NCBI GenBank assembly: GCA_021816925.1
Contig: JAKAWQ010000017.1
Location: forward strand, 1-58,203
DNA length: 58,203 nucleotides
Direction of reading: 5' to 3'
Source: Pseudomonadota bacterium
GTDB taxonomy: Bacteria; Pseudomonadota; Alphaproteobacteria; Acetobacterales; Acetobacteraceae
The translations under genes and the position numbers were made by a program. Positions 43,131 through 51,553 of this stretch are shown here, piece after piece (the first letter of the stretch is position 1; each line of letters begins with the position of its first letter). The notes under the pieces are model-generated. The model was not told the origin of the DNA, searched no databases, and saw only the letters and a program-made list of their open reading frames with translations.

Positions 43131-44572
43131 GCAGCGCGGACGACCGGCGGGGCAACGGTGAGTGGAAAAACCTTGCTCGGGTTCAGCAACCAGTCGGGAT
43201 CGAAGGCCGATTTCACGCGCCGCTGTTGATCGAGATCGGCGGGCGAGAACTGCACTGGCATCAGGTCGCGTTTTTCCACGCCCACGCCGTGCTCGCCCGT
43301 GAGGCAGCCTCCCACCGCGACGCAGAGTTTCAGGATCTCGGCCCCGAACTCCTCGGCCTTCGCCATGCTCTGCGGATCGTTGGCATCGAACAAGATGAGC
43401 GGGTGCAGGTTGCCGTCGCCGGCATGGAAGATGTTGGCCACGGCAAGACCGTACGCGCTGCTCATCTCGCCGATCCGACGCAGCACCCGCGGAAGTTGCG
43501 AGGTCGGGATCACGCCGTCCATGCAAAGATAGTCCGGGCTGATGCGCCCCACAGCCCCGAACGCGCCCTTCCGCCCCTTCCAGATGGCCGCGGACTCCTC
43601 GGGCGTCGCTGCGACCCTCACGCTCGAAGGGTCGAAGCGGCGGGTGATCTCGCCAAGCCGCGCCAGCAGATCGTCCTGTTCTGCCTGATTCCCTTCGACC
43701 TCGATGATCAGCATCGCCTCCGCATCGAGCGGATAGCCGGCATGGGCGAACGCCTCGCAGGCATGGATTGCCGGGCGATCCATGAACTCGAGCGCAACCG
43801 GGATGATGCCGGAGCCGATGATGGCGGCAACGCATGCCCCGGCCACCTCGTTCGATCGGAACGCCGCGAGCATCGCGCGCGTTCCTTCCGACGCGCGCAG
43901 GATCCGCACCGTGACTTCGGTGACGATTGCAAGCTGTCCCTCGCTGCCGGTCAGGATGCCGAGCCAGTCATAGCCGGCCGCGTCGAGATGCGCGCCGCCG
44001 AGCGCGAGAATCTCGCCCTCGATCGTGACGATCGTCAGGCCGAGCACGTTGTTGGCGGTGACGCCGTATTTCAGGCAATGCGCGCCGCCCGAGTTCATCG
44101 CGATGTTGCCGCCGATCATGCAGGCAAGCTGGCTCGAAGGATCGGGCGCATAGAAGAAGCTTTTCTTCGCGACTGCCGCCGTGATGCCGAGATTGGTGAC
44201 GCCCGCCTGCACGGTCGCGACGCGGTCGACATAGTCGATGGTCAGGATACGGTTCATCCGCATCAGCCCGATCACCACGGCATCCGCAAGCGGCAGCGCG
44301 CCGCCGGAAAGGCTCGTGCCGGCACCGCGAGGCACGACACGGACGCCCTCCCTGCGGCAAAAACGAAGCACGGCGGCAACCTGCTCGGTCGTCTCCGGAA
44401 GCACGACCGCAAGCGGCGCCTGGCGATACGAGGCCAGCCCGTCACTCTCGTAGGCGCGCAGACAATGCGGCTCGTCAATCACCGCCTCCGGTCCAACCAG
44501 CGGCGCAATTCCGGCCAGAATTGCATCGCGGCGCGCGAGCACCTCGGGCTTCGGTTCGGGCAGGGCGATCAC
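43127..44572 (-). CDS. glcD: Glycolate oxidase FAD subunit GlcD
   Basis: This 481-aa protein is the flavin catalytic subunit of glycolate oxidase, of the FAD-linked oxidase C family (GlcD, close to D-lactate dehydrogenases). The FAD domain has VVPRGAGTSLSGGALPLADAV, the segment from LACMIGGNIAMNSGGAHCLKYG and VLGLTIVTIEGEIL. The C-terminal domain has YGLAVANIFHAGDGNLHPLI, LCVAVGGCLTGEHGVGVEK and AFDPDWLLNPSKVFP. It is the first gene of the operon. It oxidises glycolate to glyoxylate, passing electrons to GlcE and GlcF. The 97-bp gap to rpmJ upstream shows no strong promoter. Confidence 0.95.
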   Translation of the reverse strand: MIALPEPKPEVLARRDAILAGIAPLVGPEAVIDEPHCLRAYESDGLASYRQAPLAVVLPETTEQVAAVLRFCRREGVRVVPRGAGTSLSGGALPLADAVVIGLMRMNRILTIDYVDRVATVQAGVTNLGITAAVAKKSFFYAPDPSSQLACMIGGNIAMNSGGAHCLKYGVTANNVLGLTIVTIEGEILALGGAHLDAAGYDWLGILTGSEGQLAIVTEVTVRILRASEGTRAMLAAFRSNEVAGACVAAIIGSGIIPVALEFMDRPAIHACEAFAHAGYPLDAEAMLIIEVEGNQAEQDDLLARLGEITRRFDPSSVRVAATPEESAAIWKGRKGAFGAVGRISPDYLCMDGVIPTSQLPRVLRRIGEMSSAYGLAVANIFHAGDGNLHPLILFDANDPQSMAKAEEFGAEILKLCVAVGGCLTGEHGVGVEKRDLMPVQFSPADLDQQRRVKSAFDPDWLLNPSKVFPLTVAPPVVRAA

Positions 44573-44669
44573 ACGCGCACCCCCTTCCGGCTTCGCTCAA
44601 CTCCTGCACTGAAAATGGGCTTAGGCGGCGTCTCGCGCAAGCCGGACGAAGCGCCCGCTCCGCGCGCGT

Positions 44670-44795
44670 TCAGCCCTGGCGTGCCTTCATCCGGGGGTTC
44701 TTCTTGTTGATCACGTATACGCGGCCGTGGCGCCGAACCAGCCGGCAGTTCTTGTCCCGGGCCTTGGCGGACCTGAGGCTGTTGCGGATTTTCAT
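44670..44795 (-). CDS. rpmJ: 50S ribosomal protein L36 (zinc-ribbon-less type)
   Basis: This 41-aa protein of the YkgO/alphaproteobacterial L36 type begins [16 protein letters not shown], continues [18 protein letters not shown] and ends RMKARQG. Only one Cys (17) is present, so the four-ligand zinc site of C+ L36 is missing. It binds 23S rRNA in the large subunit. The frame is closed by TGA at 44670-44672, and a good promoter (TTGACA-17-TACCTC) sits 80 bp upstream. The gene is too short for a 60-codon open-frame threshold, and the longer overlapping open frames here are shadows. Confidence 0.95.
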   Translation of the reverse strand: MKIRNSLRSAKARDKNCRLVRRHGRVYVINKKNPRMKARQG

Positions 44796-45113
44796 GACAT
44801 GCGGCCTCCTCATGCCGCTTTCGCGGAGACTGTCTTTGACGCGCCGGCCAGGCTTCCCTGCCTGCCCCGAGGCTGGGCGAGGTAGGGGGCGGCCTCGGCC
44901 CTGTCAAGCTGAACCCCGATCTCTTGAGGAAAATCACGGGAGGCGTGAATCTTCGCGCTGAAATGAGCGACCACCAGCGGAAGCGCGCTGCACGCCCGGC
45001 CCGACTTCGCTCTGACGGCGCCGGGAGATCGTCCGGCAGGAGGCGGCGGTTGACAGCGCCGCGGTGAGTTGGGAAGCCCGCCGCCGGTTCGAAGGGCAGG
45101 GACGGGAGTGCGC
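44796..45113. other. 318-bp divergent intergenic region
   Basis: This is the longest gene-free stretch. It holds the leader and promoter of rpmJ (minus strand, 44879-44907) and the upstream region of the small membrane protein gene. A TTGACA at 45050-45055 on the plus strand has no acceptable -10 at the right distance. No tRNA, small-RNA-like hairpin with a U-run, or further start codon with a ribosome-binding site was found. Confidence 0.55.
44879..44907 (-). promoter_or_regulatory. Promoter of rpmJ
   Basis: On the minus strand a perfect TTGACA (-35, 44902-44907) is spaced by exactly 17 bases from TACCTC (-10, 44879-44884), about 80 bp upstream of the rpmJ ATG. Consensus -35 with canonical spacing ahead of a ribosomal-protein gene makes this the most convincing promoter in the window. 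Confidence 0.6.
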
Positions 45114-45518
45114 ATGGCCGAGCGACCGAGCGGCGCCGCGGCGGGCTTTCTAACGATGGCCTTCGTGATCGTGGGCCTCGCGGGGTTGCTCGCCACCTAC
45201 GCCGCGCCGGTCCCGTCGGCGCGTGCGCTCCGGCGCGAGGCGGTGCTGGATCGGGTGGTGGCGGCCGCTGCGATGCCGGACGCGGCGGCGCACCTCGCCG
45301 CGCTTCGCCCCGAACTCGGCCGAAGCGCGGCCGCCGTGCTCGCCGGGCCGGGTACGCTCGAAGAGCGGGTGGCGCGCGAACGTGCCATCCTGCGGGCCCG
45401 CTCCGAGGCGGAGTCCGCGGCACTGGCCGCTCGTCTCAGGCTGCTCATCGGAATTGCAACGCTCGCCGGCACGATCATCGGCATAGCGATGCTTGGCATC
45501 GGCCGCCGCAAGTCATGA
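45114..45518 (+). CDS. Small two-TM envelope protein of unknown function
   Basis: This 134-aa protein is not recognised. TM1 is at about 12-31 (LTMAFVIVGLAGLLATYAAP) and TM2 at about 108-129 (LRLLIGIATLAGTIIGIAML), ending in a short basic tail (RRKS). The 75-residue middle part is almost entirely alpha-helical and Ala/Arg/Glu-rich (EAVLDRVVAAAAMPDAAAHL and EERVARERAILRAR), with probable periplasmic location. Start ATG 45114 is preceded by GGGAG. It lies 74 bp upstream of the EAL gene on the same strand, so it could form a signalling pair, but this is unsupported. Confidence 0.7.
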   Translation: MAERPSGAAAGFLTMAFVIVGLAGLLATYAAPVPSARALRREAVLDRVVAAAAMPDAAAHLAALRPELGRSAAAVLAGPGTLEERVARERAILRARSEAESAALAARLRLLIGIATLAGTIIGIAMLGIGRRKS

Positions 45519-45592
45519 CGGACTGCTTTACGGATCGATAACCATATCGGAATCATCTCGCTCCTCGGCGCAGGGCAACCGGCAGGGACGTC

Positions 45593-47221
45593 ATGGCAAG
45601 CGGCGCAAGCGCAATCCGGAATGAATTAAGGCCCGCACGACGCCCGCTGCTGCAAGAGCGATTCCTTCGGTTCGCGTTCACCGCAGCGGACCTCCTGCTC
45701 GAACTCGGCCAGGACGCGGCGATCAAGTATGCGGCCGGCGCGTTCGGTACGCGCCTTGGGGCGCCGGCGGAGGAGTTCCTGGGGCAGAACATAAGCCGGC
45801 TCATCGTTCCCGCCGACCATGCGGTGCTGGCTTCCGCGATTGCCCAGGCGACCGCCGAGGGACGTTCGACGCCCGTCGTCATCCATCTTGCCAATCCAGC
45901 GCGCGAACCCTCCGTGCTGACCGCGCTCGCGAACGGCGATTCGCCCCTCGGCCTTTCGGTGACGCTCGGGCGAATCCCGGCGTCACTTTCCGCCGCCGCG
46001 CACGGGTTGCGTGGAGTCGAGGCCTTCAGGCTCGAGGCGGCGGCGCGCCTCGCGGCCGGCGCGCCCGCGTCCCTAGCGTTGATCGAGATAGCGGAACAGC
46101 GCGCGACCGGCCGCTCCGCCGCGGCCGAGGCCCCCGAGGCCGCTATCCTGGGCGATCTCGCGGCGGCCATCCCGCGGCCGGCATCGGGTGCCGCACCGCT
46201 CGTCGGCTCGCTTACGGACGGCCGCTACGGCGTGATCTCCGACCAACCGCTTGATCTCGGCGGGGTTTGCGAGCGGTTCGACGATCTCCGGCGCACCGCC
46301 GGGCGGCCGGCCAGCGTGCACGGTACCGGGCTTTCCCTCAACACCGCCGGGCGGACCGCCGGGGAGATGGTGCGGGCACTCGGCTTCGCGCTTCGTTGCT
46401 TCGCCACCGGCGGTGCCGGAGAGCTCGCGGCAATGGGCTTCTCACGTGGCCTGGAAGGCTTTCTCGCGCTGGCCGGGGAGCGTCGCGACGCCATGCAGCG
46501 GATGATCGCCGGGCGCCGCTTCCGGCTTGCGTTCCAGCCCGTCGTCGGCCTCGCCGACCGGACCGTCCGCCACTACGAGGCTTTGCTCCGGCTGATGCCC
46601 GATCCCGGCGGCCGGCCCCCCTCGACGCAGGAATTCGTGACCTTCGTCGAGGCGGCCGGCCTCGCGGAAGAGCTGGACACCGCGGTGCTCGAAGAGGCTC
46701 TTGCTGTCCTGACCGAAGTGCCCGAGGCAGCGGTGTCGGTAAACATGTCGGGCTTTTCGCTTCAGAGCGAGGCCTTCCGCACTCGCCTTTCGAAACTCCT
46801 GGCCCACCCCGCGGGCCGGCGCGGACGGCTCCTGGTCGAACTCACCGAAACGGCCGAGATCGAAGATGTCAGAGCCGCGCAGCGGACACTCGCCTGCCTC
46901 CGGGAGGCAGGGATCCCGGTCTGCCTTGATGATTTCGGCGCCGGCGCGGCGGCGTTCCGCTACCTTCGCGAATTTCGCGTCGACTATATCAAGATCGACG
47001 GCTCATTCCTGCGTGCCGCCCGCCAGAGCCCACGGGAGCGCGCCACGCTCGCCTCGATGGTGGCGCTCGCGCGCGATGTCAGGGCCAAGGTGGTCGTCGA
47101 GATGATTGAGAACGCCGAGGATGAGGAGCTGAGCCGCGCCCTTGGCGCCGAACTCGGCCAAGGCTGGCTCTACGGCCGGCCGGGCCGGCTGCCCGGCAGC
47201 GCGCTCAGAGCACCGAGCTAG
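45593..47221 (+). CDS. EAL-domain cyclic-di-GMP phosphodiesterase with PAS-like and degenerate GGDEF-like N-terminus
   Basis: This 542-aa protein has a PAS-like region at about 28-105 (LGAPAEEFLGQNISRLIVPAD). The central part (about 130-270) is the size of a GGDEF domain but lacks GGDEF. The EAL domain (about 295-535) contains all catalytic markers: Glu329 in HYEALLRL, Asn in VSVNMSG, Glu in LVELTET, Asp446-447 in CLDDFGAG, Lys in DYIKIDG, Glu in VVEMIE and QGWLYGRP. The enzyme is therefore likely active against cyclic-di-GMP. No TM segments are seen; it is cytosolic. It converges with rpsU. Confidence 0.85.
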   Translation: MASGASAIRNELRPARRPLLQERFLRFAFTAADLLLELGQDAAIKYAAGAFGTRLGAPAEEFLGQNISRLIVPADHAVLASAIAQATAEGRSTPVVIHLANPAREPSVLTALANGDSPLGLSVTLGRIPASLSAAAHGLRGVEAFRLEAAARLAAGAPASLALIEIAEQRATGRSAAAEAPEAAILGDLAAAIPRPASGAAPLVGSLTDGRYGVISDQPLDLGGVCERFDDLRRTAGRPASVHGTGLSLNTAGRTAGEMVRALGFALRCFATGGAGELAAMGFSRGLEGFLALAGERRDAMQRMIAGRRFRLAFQPVVGLADRTVRHYEALLRLMPDPGGRPPSTQEFVTFVEAAGLAEELDTAVLEEALAVLTEVPEAAVSVNMSGFSLQSEAFRTRLSKLLAHPAGRRGRLLVELTETAEIEDVRAAQRTLACLREAGIPVCLDDFGAGAAAFRYLREFRVDYIKIDGSFLRAARQSPRERATLASMVALARDVRAKVVVEMIENAEDEELSRALGAELGQGWLYGRPGRLPGSALRAPS

Positions 47222-47325
47222 CCACCTGCCTCCGCGCGCCTGCCTTGCCCAGGCGCATCGGCTGGACCCTTCGCGGCGGCGCCGTGGCAACGGAAACTGG
47301 AACGGGCGGCCGGAGAACAGACTGC

Positions 47326-47529
47326 TCAGAAACCCTCGCGCTCCAGGCGCTTTCGCTCCAGCTTGCGCGCGCGCCGAACCGCCTCGGCGGCTTCGCGGGC
47401 ACGCCGTTCAGAGGGTTTCTCGTAATGGCGGCGAAGCTTCATCTCCCGGAACACTCCCTCCCGCTGCATCTTTTTCTTGAGCGCCTTCAGCGCCTGATCA
47501 ACATTGTTGTCGCGCACCAATACCTGCAC
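47326..47529 (-). CDS. rpsU: 30S ribosomal protein S21
   Basis: This encodes a 67-aa S21 with the conserved opening [20 protein letters not shown] (first residue Met from GTG), [39 protein letters not shown] and the basic tail RLEREGF. The start is GTG at 47529 with AGGAG upstream. The open frame extends further but only as shadow. A candidate promoter lies at 47612-47640. S21 is loosely bound near the anti-Shine-Dalgarno. It is divergent from the deformylase gene. Confidence 0.95.
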   Translation of the reverse strand: MQVLVRDNNVDQALKALKKKMQREGVFREMKLRRHYEKPSERRAREAAEAVRRARKLERKRLEREGF

Positions 47530-47611
47530 CTGCCTGCCTTCTCCTTTCCTGCCGCGCGCTCTGGCCGCTCCACAACGCCTTGATCCCGGCACTGCCGCCG
47601 CAAGCCCGCGG

Positions 47612-47640
47612 CCTATAGCACTCCGCTGCGGGTGGCAAAA
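47612..47640 (-). promoter_or_regulatory. Candidate rpsU promoter
   Basis: On the minus strand TATAGG (-10, 47612-47617) is preceded by TTTTGC (47635-47640) with a 17-base spacer, or by the better TTGCCA (47633-47638) with a 15-base spacer. It lies 83 bp upstream of the GTG start. Confidence 0.4.
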
Positions 47641-47670
47641 CCCTCTTGAAGGAACAATCTTGAACCCGCC

Positions 47671-48213
47671 ATGGCCATCCTCAAGATCGCCCGCATGGGT
47701 CACCCGATTCTCTTCGGGCGTGCAGAATCCGTCGAGCTGCCCCGCTCGGCCGAGATCCGCCGTCTCGTCTCGGATATGATCGAAACCATGCTGGACGCAA
47801 ACGGCGCAGGCCTCGCCGCGCCGCAGGTGCATGTGCCGCTGCGCCTGTTCGTATTCCGCGTCCCGCCCGAGCGAGCTGGCTCAGGCCCTGAGGAGAGGCC
47901 GGTGCCGGTCACGGTGGTCATCAACCCGCAGATCGAGTTCCTGGGCGAGGAGCGGGTGCTACGCTGGGAGGGGTGCCTTTCCATCCCTGGGCTGCGCGCC
48001 GCGGTCCCGCGCCACGCGCGTATCCGTTATGTCGGAATCGATTGCGAGGATCAGCCGATCGGCGCCGTGGCTTCCGGATTCCATGCCGGCGTGGTGCAGC
48101 ACGAGTATGATCACCTCGACGGCATCCTCTACCCGATGCGGATGCAAGATTTCTCCCGGTTCGGATTCACCGAGGAACTGGCACGGGTCGGTGCAATGGA
48201 GGGGGCAGGATGA
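47671..48213 (+). CDS. def: Peptide deformylase
   Basis: This encodes a 180-aa Fe/Zn hydrolase that removes N-formyl groups from nascent proteins. All three motifs are present: GAGLAAPQV (45-53), EGCLS with the metal ligand Cys102, and the QHEYDHLDG motif (His144, His148 ligands; Glu145 catalytic). The N-terminus [12 protein letters not shown] is typical. The stop overlaps the COQ9 gene start (ATGA). The ribosome-binding site is weak and distant. A second deformylase elsewhere is possible, since the usual partner fmt is not adjacent. Confidence 0.95.
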   Translation: MAILKIARMGHPILFGRAESVELPRSAEIRRLVSDMIETMLDANGAGLAAPQVHVPLRLFVFRVPPERAGSGPEERPVPVTVVINPQIEFLGEERVLRWEGCLSIPGLRAAVPRHARIRYVGIDCEDQPIGAVASGFHAGVVQHEYDHLDGILYPMRMQDFSRFGFTEELARVGAMEGAG

Positions 48214-48851
48214 TCGGCGTGCCGGAGCGAAGTGCAGAGCGGGATTCCGCGATCAGGGCAATGCTGCCACACGTGCCGTTCGACGGCTGGACGATGCGCG
48301 CGCTTCGCGCGGGGCTCGTTGATCTCGGCCAACCGCCCGAACTCGCGCCCAATCTCTTCCCCGACGGCTCGGTCGGACTGGTCGAGGCTTGGAGCGACCT
48401 CGTGGATCGGGAGATGGAAGCGGCGGCAGAAGGAATTGCCGGGCGCGGCCTCGGGCGGCGGGTCCGCGCGGTGCTGGCGCTCCGGCTCGGCCAGCTCCGG
48501 CCGCACCGCGAGGCAGTGGGGCGGGCACTGGCGGTGCTGGCCAGAACTGCCGAGGCCGGCGCGGCCGCCCGCATCACGGCCCGCACGGTAGATGCGATCT
48601 GGCACGCTGCGGGCGATCGTACGGCGCATTTCAGTTGGTACACCAAGCGGGCAAGCCTCGCCGCCATCTACAGCGCGACGCTGCTCTACTGGCTGAACGA
48701 CCAAAGCGATGGAGACGAGGCGACCCTTGCGTTCCTCGACCGGCGCCTAGCCGGCGTGGCGGCGTTCGGGGCGGCGCGCCGGCGCTTGGCCGCGCGCGTG
48801 CGGTGTCCCTGGCTGGGAAAGGCCGCAGAGCCGCCGCCGGACGCGGCCTGA
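48210..48851 (+). CDS. COQ9-family ubiquinone biosynthesis protein
   Basis: This encodes a 213-aa COQ9 homologue. Matches: VPFDGWTMRALRAGLVDLG at the N-terminus, LFPDGSVGLVEAWSDLVDREM in the middle, RVRAVLALRLGQLRPHREAV, and DRTAHFSWYTKRASLAAIYSAT, the COQ9 signature near the C-terminus. COQ9 binds a lipid and presents demethoxyubiquinone to the hydroxylase COQ7. It is coupled to the deformylase gene by a four-base overlap. Known in mitochondria and alphaproteobacteria, it supports the taxonomic call. Confidence 0.9.
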   Translation: MIGVPERSAERDSAIRAMLPHVPFDGWTMRALRAGLVDLGQPPELAPNLFPDGSVGLVEAWSDLVDREMEAAAEGIAGRGLGRRVRAVLALRLGQLRPHREAVGRALAVLARTAEAGAAARITARTVDAIWHAAGDRTAHFSWYTKRASLAAIYSATLLYWLNDQSDGDEATLAFLDRRLAGVAAFGAARRRLAARVRCPWLGKAAEPPPDAA

Positions 48852-48916
48852 AGCCCTAAAATCCCTCTTGCGGGGCGGCCCGCCGCGCGGGCGCATTCGA
48901 CACGGCAAGGCCCCCC

Positions 48917-48945
48917 TTGTGGCACACTGGCCGCGCGGTTAATCC
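48917..48945 (+). promoter_or_regulatory. Candidate mreB operon promoter
   Basis: TTGTGG (-35, 48917-48922), a 17-base spacer, and TAATCC (-10, 48940-48945) lie 28 bp upstream of the mreB ATG, in the 122-bp gap after the COQ9 gene. Four matches in each hexamer. It would drive mreB-mreC-mreD-mrdA-rodA. Confidence 0.42.
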
Positions 48946-48964
48946 CTGCCGCCCTCAACGTTAA

Positions 48965-50033
<1,069 letters not shown>

Positions 50034-50129
50034 GCGCTATACTCGGCAGGCGCGGTTCCCAGGCCGCCGGATCGCCGGGCTGCGGTGGTCGGCGGATCGC
50101 GGGGCGTTGGTGGAGGAGCGAACGGAAGA

Positions 50130-51011
50130 GTGATCCGGCTTTCCATCCCGATGCGCGAGGCTCTGGAAAAACTGAGCCTGCCGCTGCTGATCGCGGCGGC
50201 GTTCGCGCTGATGCTGGCAGGCCGTCTCGACGCACCGCTTGCCGGGCGCGCCCGCATGGCGCTCGCCGATGCGCTAACCCCCGTTTACGCTGCGTTCACG
50301 GCGCCCATGCGGCGCATCGAGGGCGCGCTCGTCGAGGTGCGGCAGCTCTGGAATCTGCGCGCCGAGAACGCCCGGCTGCGCGCCGAGAACGCGACACTCC
50401 GGCGCTGGCAGGCGGTGGCGCTGGCGCTCGAGGCGGAGAACGCGAAGCTCAAGTCGGCGCTGCACTGGATTCCCGAGCCGGGCGTGCCGTTCGTCACCGC
50501 GCGCGCGGTGGCCGATGCCGGCGGCCTCTACGACCGCGCCGTGCTGGTGGCGCTGGCGCCGGGGATCAAGGTGCACGTGGGTGCGATCGCGCTCGACGCG
50601 CACGGCTTGGTCGGCCGCGTCACCGAGGCGGGCCGGCAGAGCGCGCGGGTGCTGCTGATCACCGACCTCAACAGCCGCATCCCGGTCCGCCTAGGACCGG
50701 GCGGCGTGCGCGCAATCCTGGCCGGCACCAACACGCCAGAGCCCGAGCTCCTCTATTGGCCGGCCGGCACCGCGCCGAAGGAGGGCGAGCAGGTGGTCAC
50801 CAGCGGCGTTGCCGGGGCCTTTCCGCCTGGCCTGCCGGTCGGCACCGTCCATTACGGGCGGTCGGGCGTTCCGCGCGTCGCGCTCGCCGCCGCGCTCGCC
50901 CGGCTCGGCATCCTCCGCCTGTTCGACTATCGCCTGCACGGCGTCCTGCCGCCCGGCATGACACGCCGCGGCAGAGCACGGCTTGCTGTCGGCGCCCGCC
51001 ATGGAAATTGA
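50130..51011 (+). CDS. mreC: Rod-shape-determining protein MreC
   Basis: This encodes a 293-aa periplasmic bitopic scaffold protein. A TM helix is at about 10-30 (LSLPLLIAAAFALMLAG), then a coiled coil (about 68-108, with RLRAENATLRRW and EAENAKLKSAL), and two beta-barrel domains with FVTARAVADAGGLYDRAVLVA, GLVGRVTEAG and LLITDLNSRIPVRLG. It links MreB to PBP2. The start is GTG at 50130 with GGAAGA upstream; an ATG seven codons later is possible. The stop overlaps the mreD start by 11 bp. Confidence 0.93.
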   Translation: MIRLSIPMREALEKLSLPLLIAAAFALMLAGRLDAPLAGRARMALADALTPVYAAFTAPMRRIEGALVEVRQLWNLRAENARLRAENATLRRWQAVALALEAENAKLKSALHWIPEPGVPFVTARAVADAGGLYDRAVLVALAPGIKVHVGAIALDAHGLVGRVTEAGRQSARVLLITDLNSRIPVRLGPGGVRAILAGTNTPEPELLYWPAGTAPKEGEQVVTSGVAGAFPPGLPVGTVHYGRSGVPRVALAAALARLGILRLFDYRLHGVLPPGMTRRGRARLAVGARHGN

Positions 51012-51552
51012 GCGCACGCCCGGGATCCGGCCGCAGCCCACGCTCTGGCGGCAGTTCGATGCGCTCGGCCGGCAGAGCTTCCCGGCGCTCGGCACCGCGC
51101 TCGGCATGCTCGCCATCGCCGCGCCCCTCGGCCTGCCGGGACAGGCAGAGCTTCTGCCCGGATTTGCGCTGGCGGCCGTCTTCTTCTGGTCAGTGTTCCG
51201 GCCCGCGGCGATGCCGCCCGCGATGGTTTTCATGCTCGGCCTGTTCGCCGACCTCCTCGGCTTCGCCCCGCTCGGGGTGCGTGTGCTGATCCTGCTTTTC
51301 ACTTACGGGCTCGCATTGCGCTGGCGCCGGAGGCTGGCCAGCCAGCAGTTCGCCGTCGTGTGGCTCGCGTTCGTGGTGGTCGCCGCCGGTGCGGCCGGGC
51401 TCGAATGGGGGCTCGATTCGCTGCTTTCGCTCCGCGCCCTGCCGCCGGCGCCCGCGCTCTTCGAGTTTGCCCTCGCCGCCGGGCTCTACCCGCCGCTTGC
51501 CGCCGTGCTGACCCGGGCGCATCGCGGCATCGCGGCCTGGGAGCGCGCCTGA
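51001..51552 (+). CDS. mreD: Rod-shape-determining protein MreD
   Basis: This encodes a 183-aa integral membrane protein with about five or six hydrophobic helices and few polar loops, including AMPPAMVFMLGLFADLLGFAPLG (the conserved GLxxDxLxxxxLG-type motif) and VLILLFTYGLALRWRR. Alphaproteobacterial MreD proteins are weakly conserved, so the call rests on position between mreC and mrdA as well as on this motif. ATG 51001 lies 11 bp inside mreC. Confidence 0.9.
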   Translation: MEIERTPGIRPQPTLWRQFDALGRQSFPALGTALGMLAIAAPLGLPGQAELLPGFALAAVFFWSVFRPAAMPPAMVFMLGLFADLLGFAPLGVRVLILLFTYGLALRWRRRLASQQFAVVWLAFVVVAAGAAGLEWGLDSLLSLRALPPAPALFEFALAAGLYPPLAAVLTRAHRGIAAWERA

Positions 51553-51553
51553 G

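Noticed and set aside
45050-45078. Promoter for the small two-TM protein
   Set aside because: TTGACA is perfect but the hexamer 17 bases later (GAAGCC) is not a -10 element.
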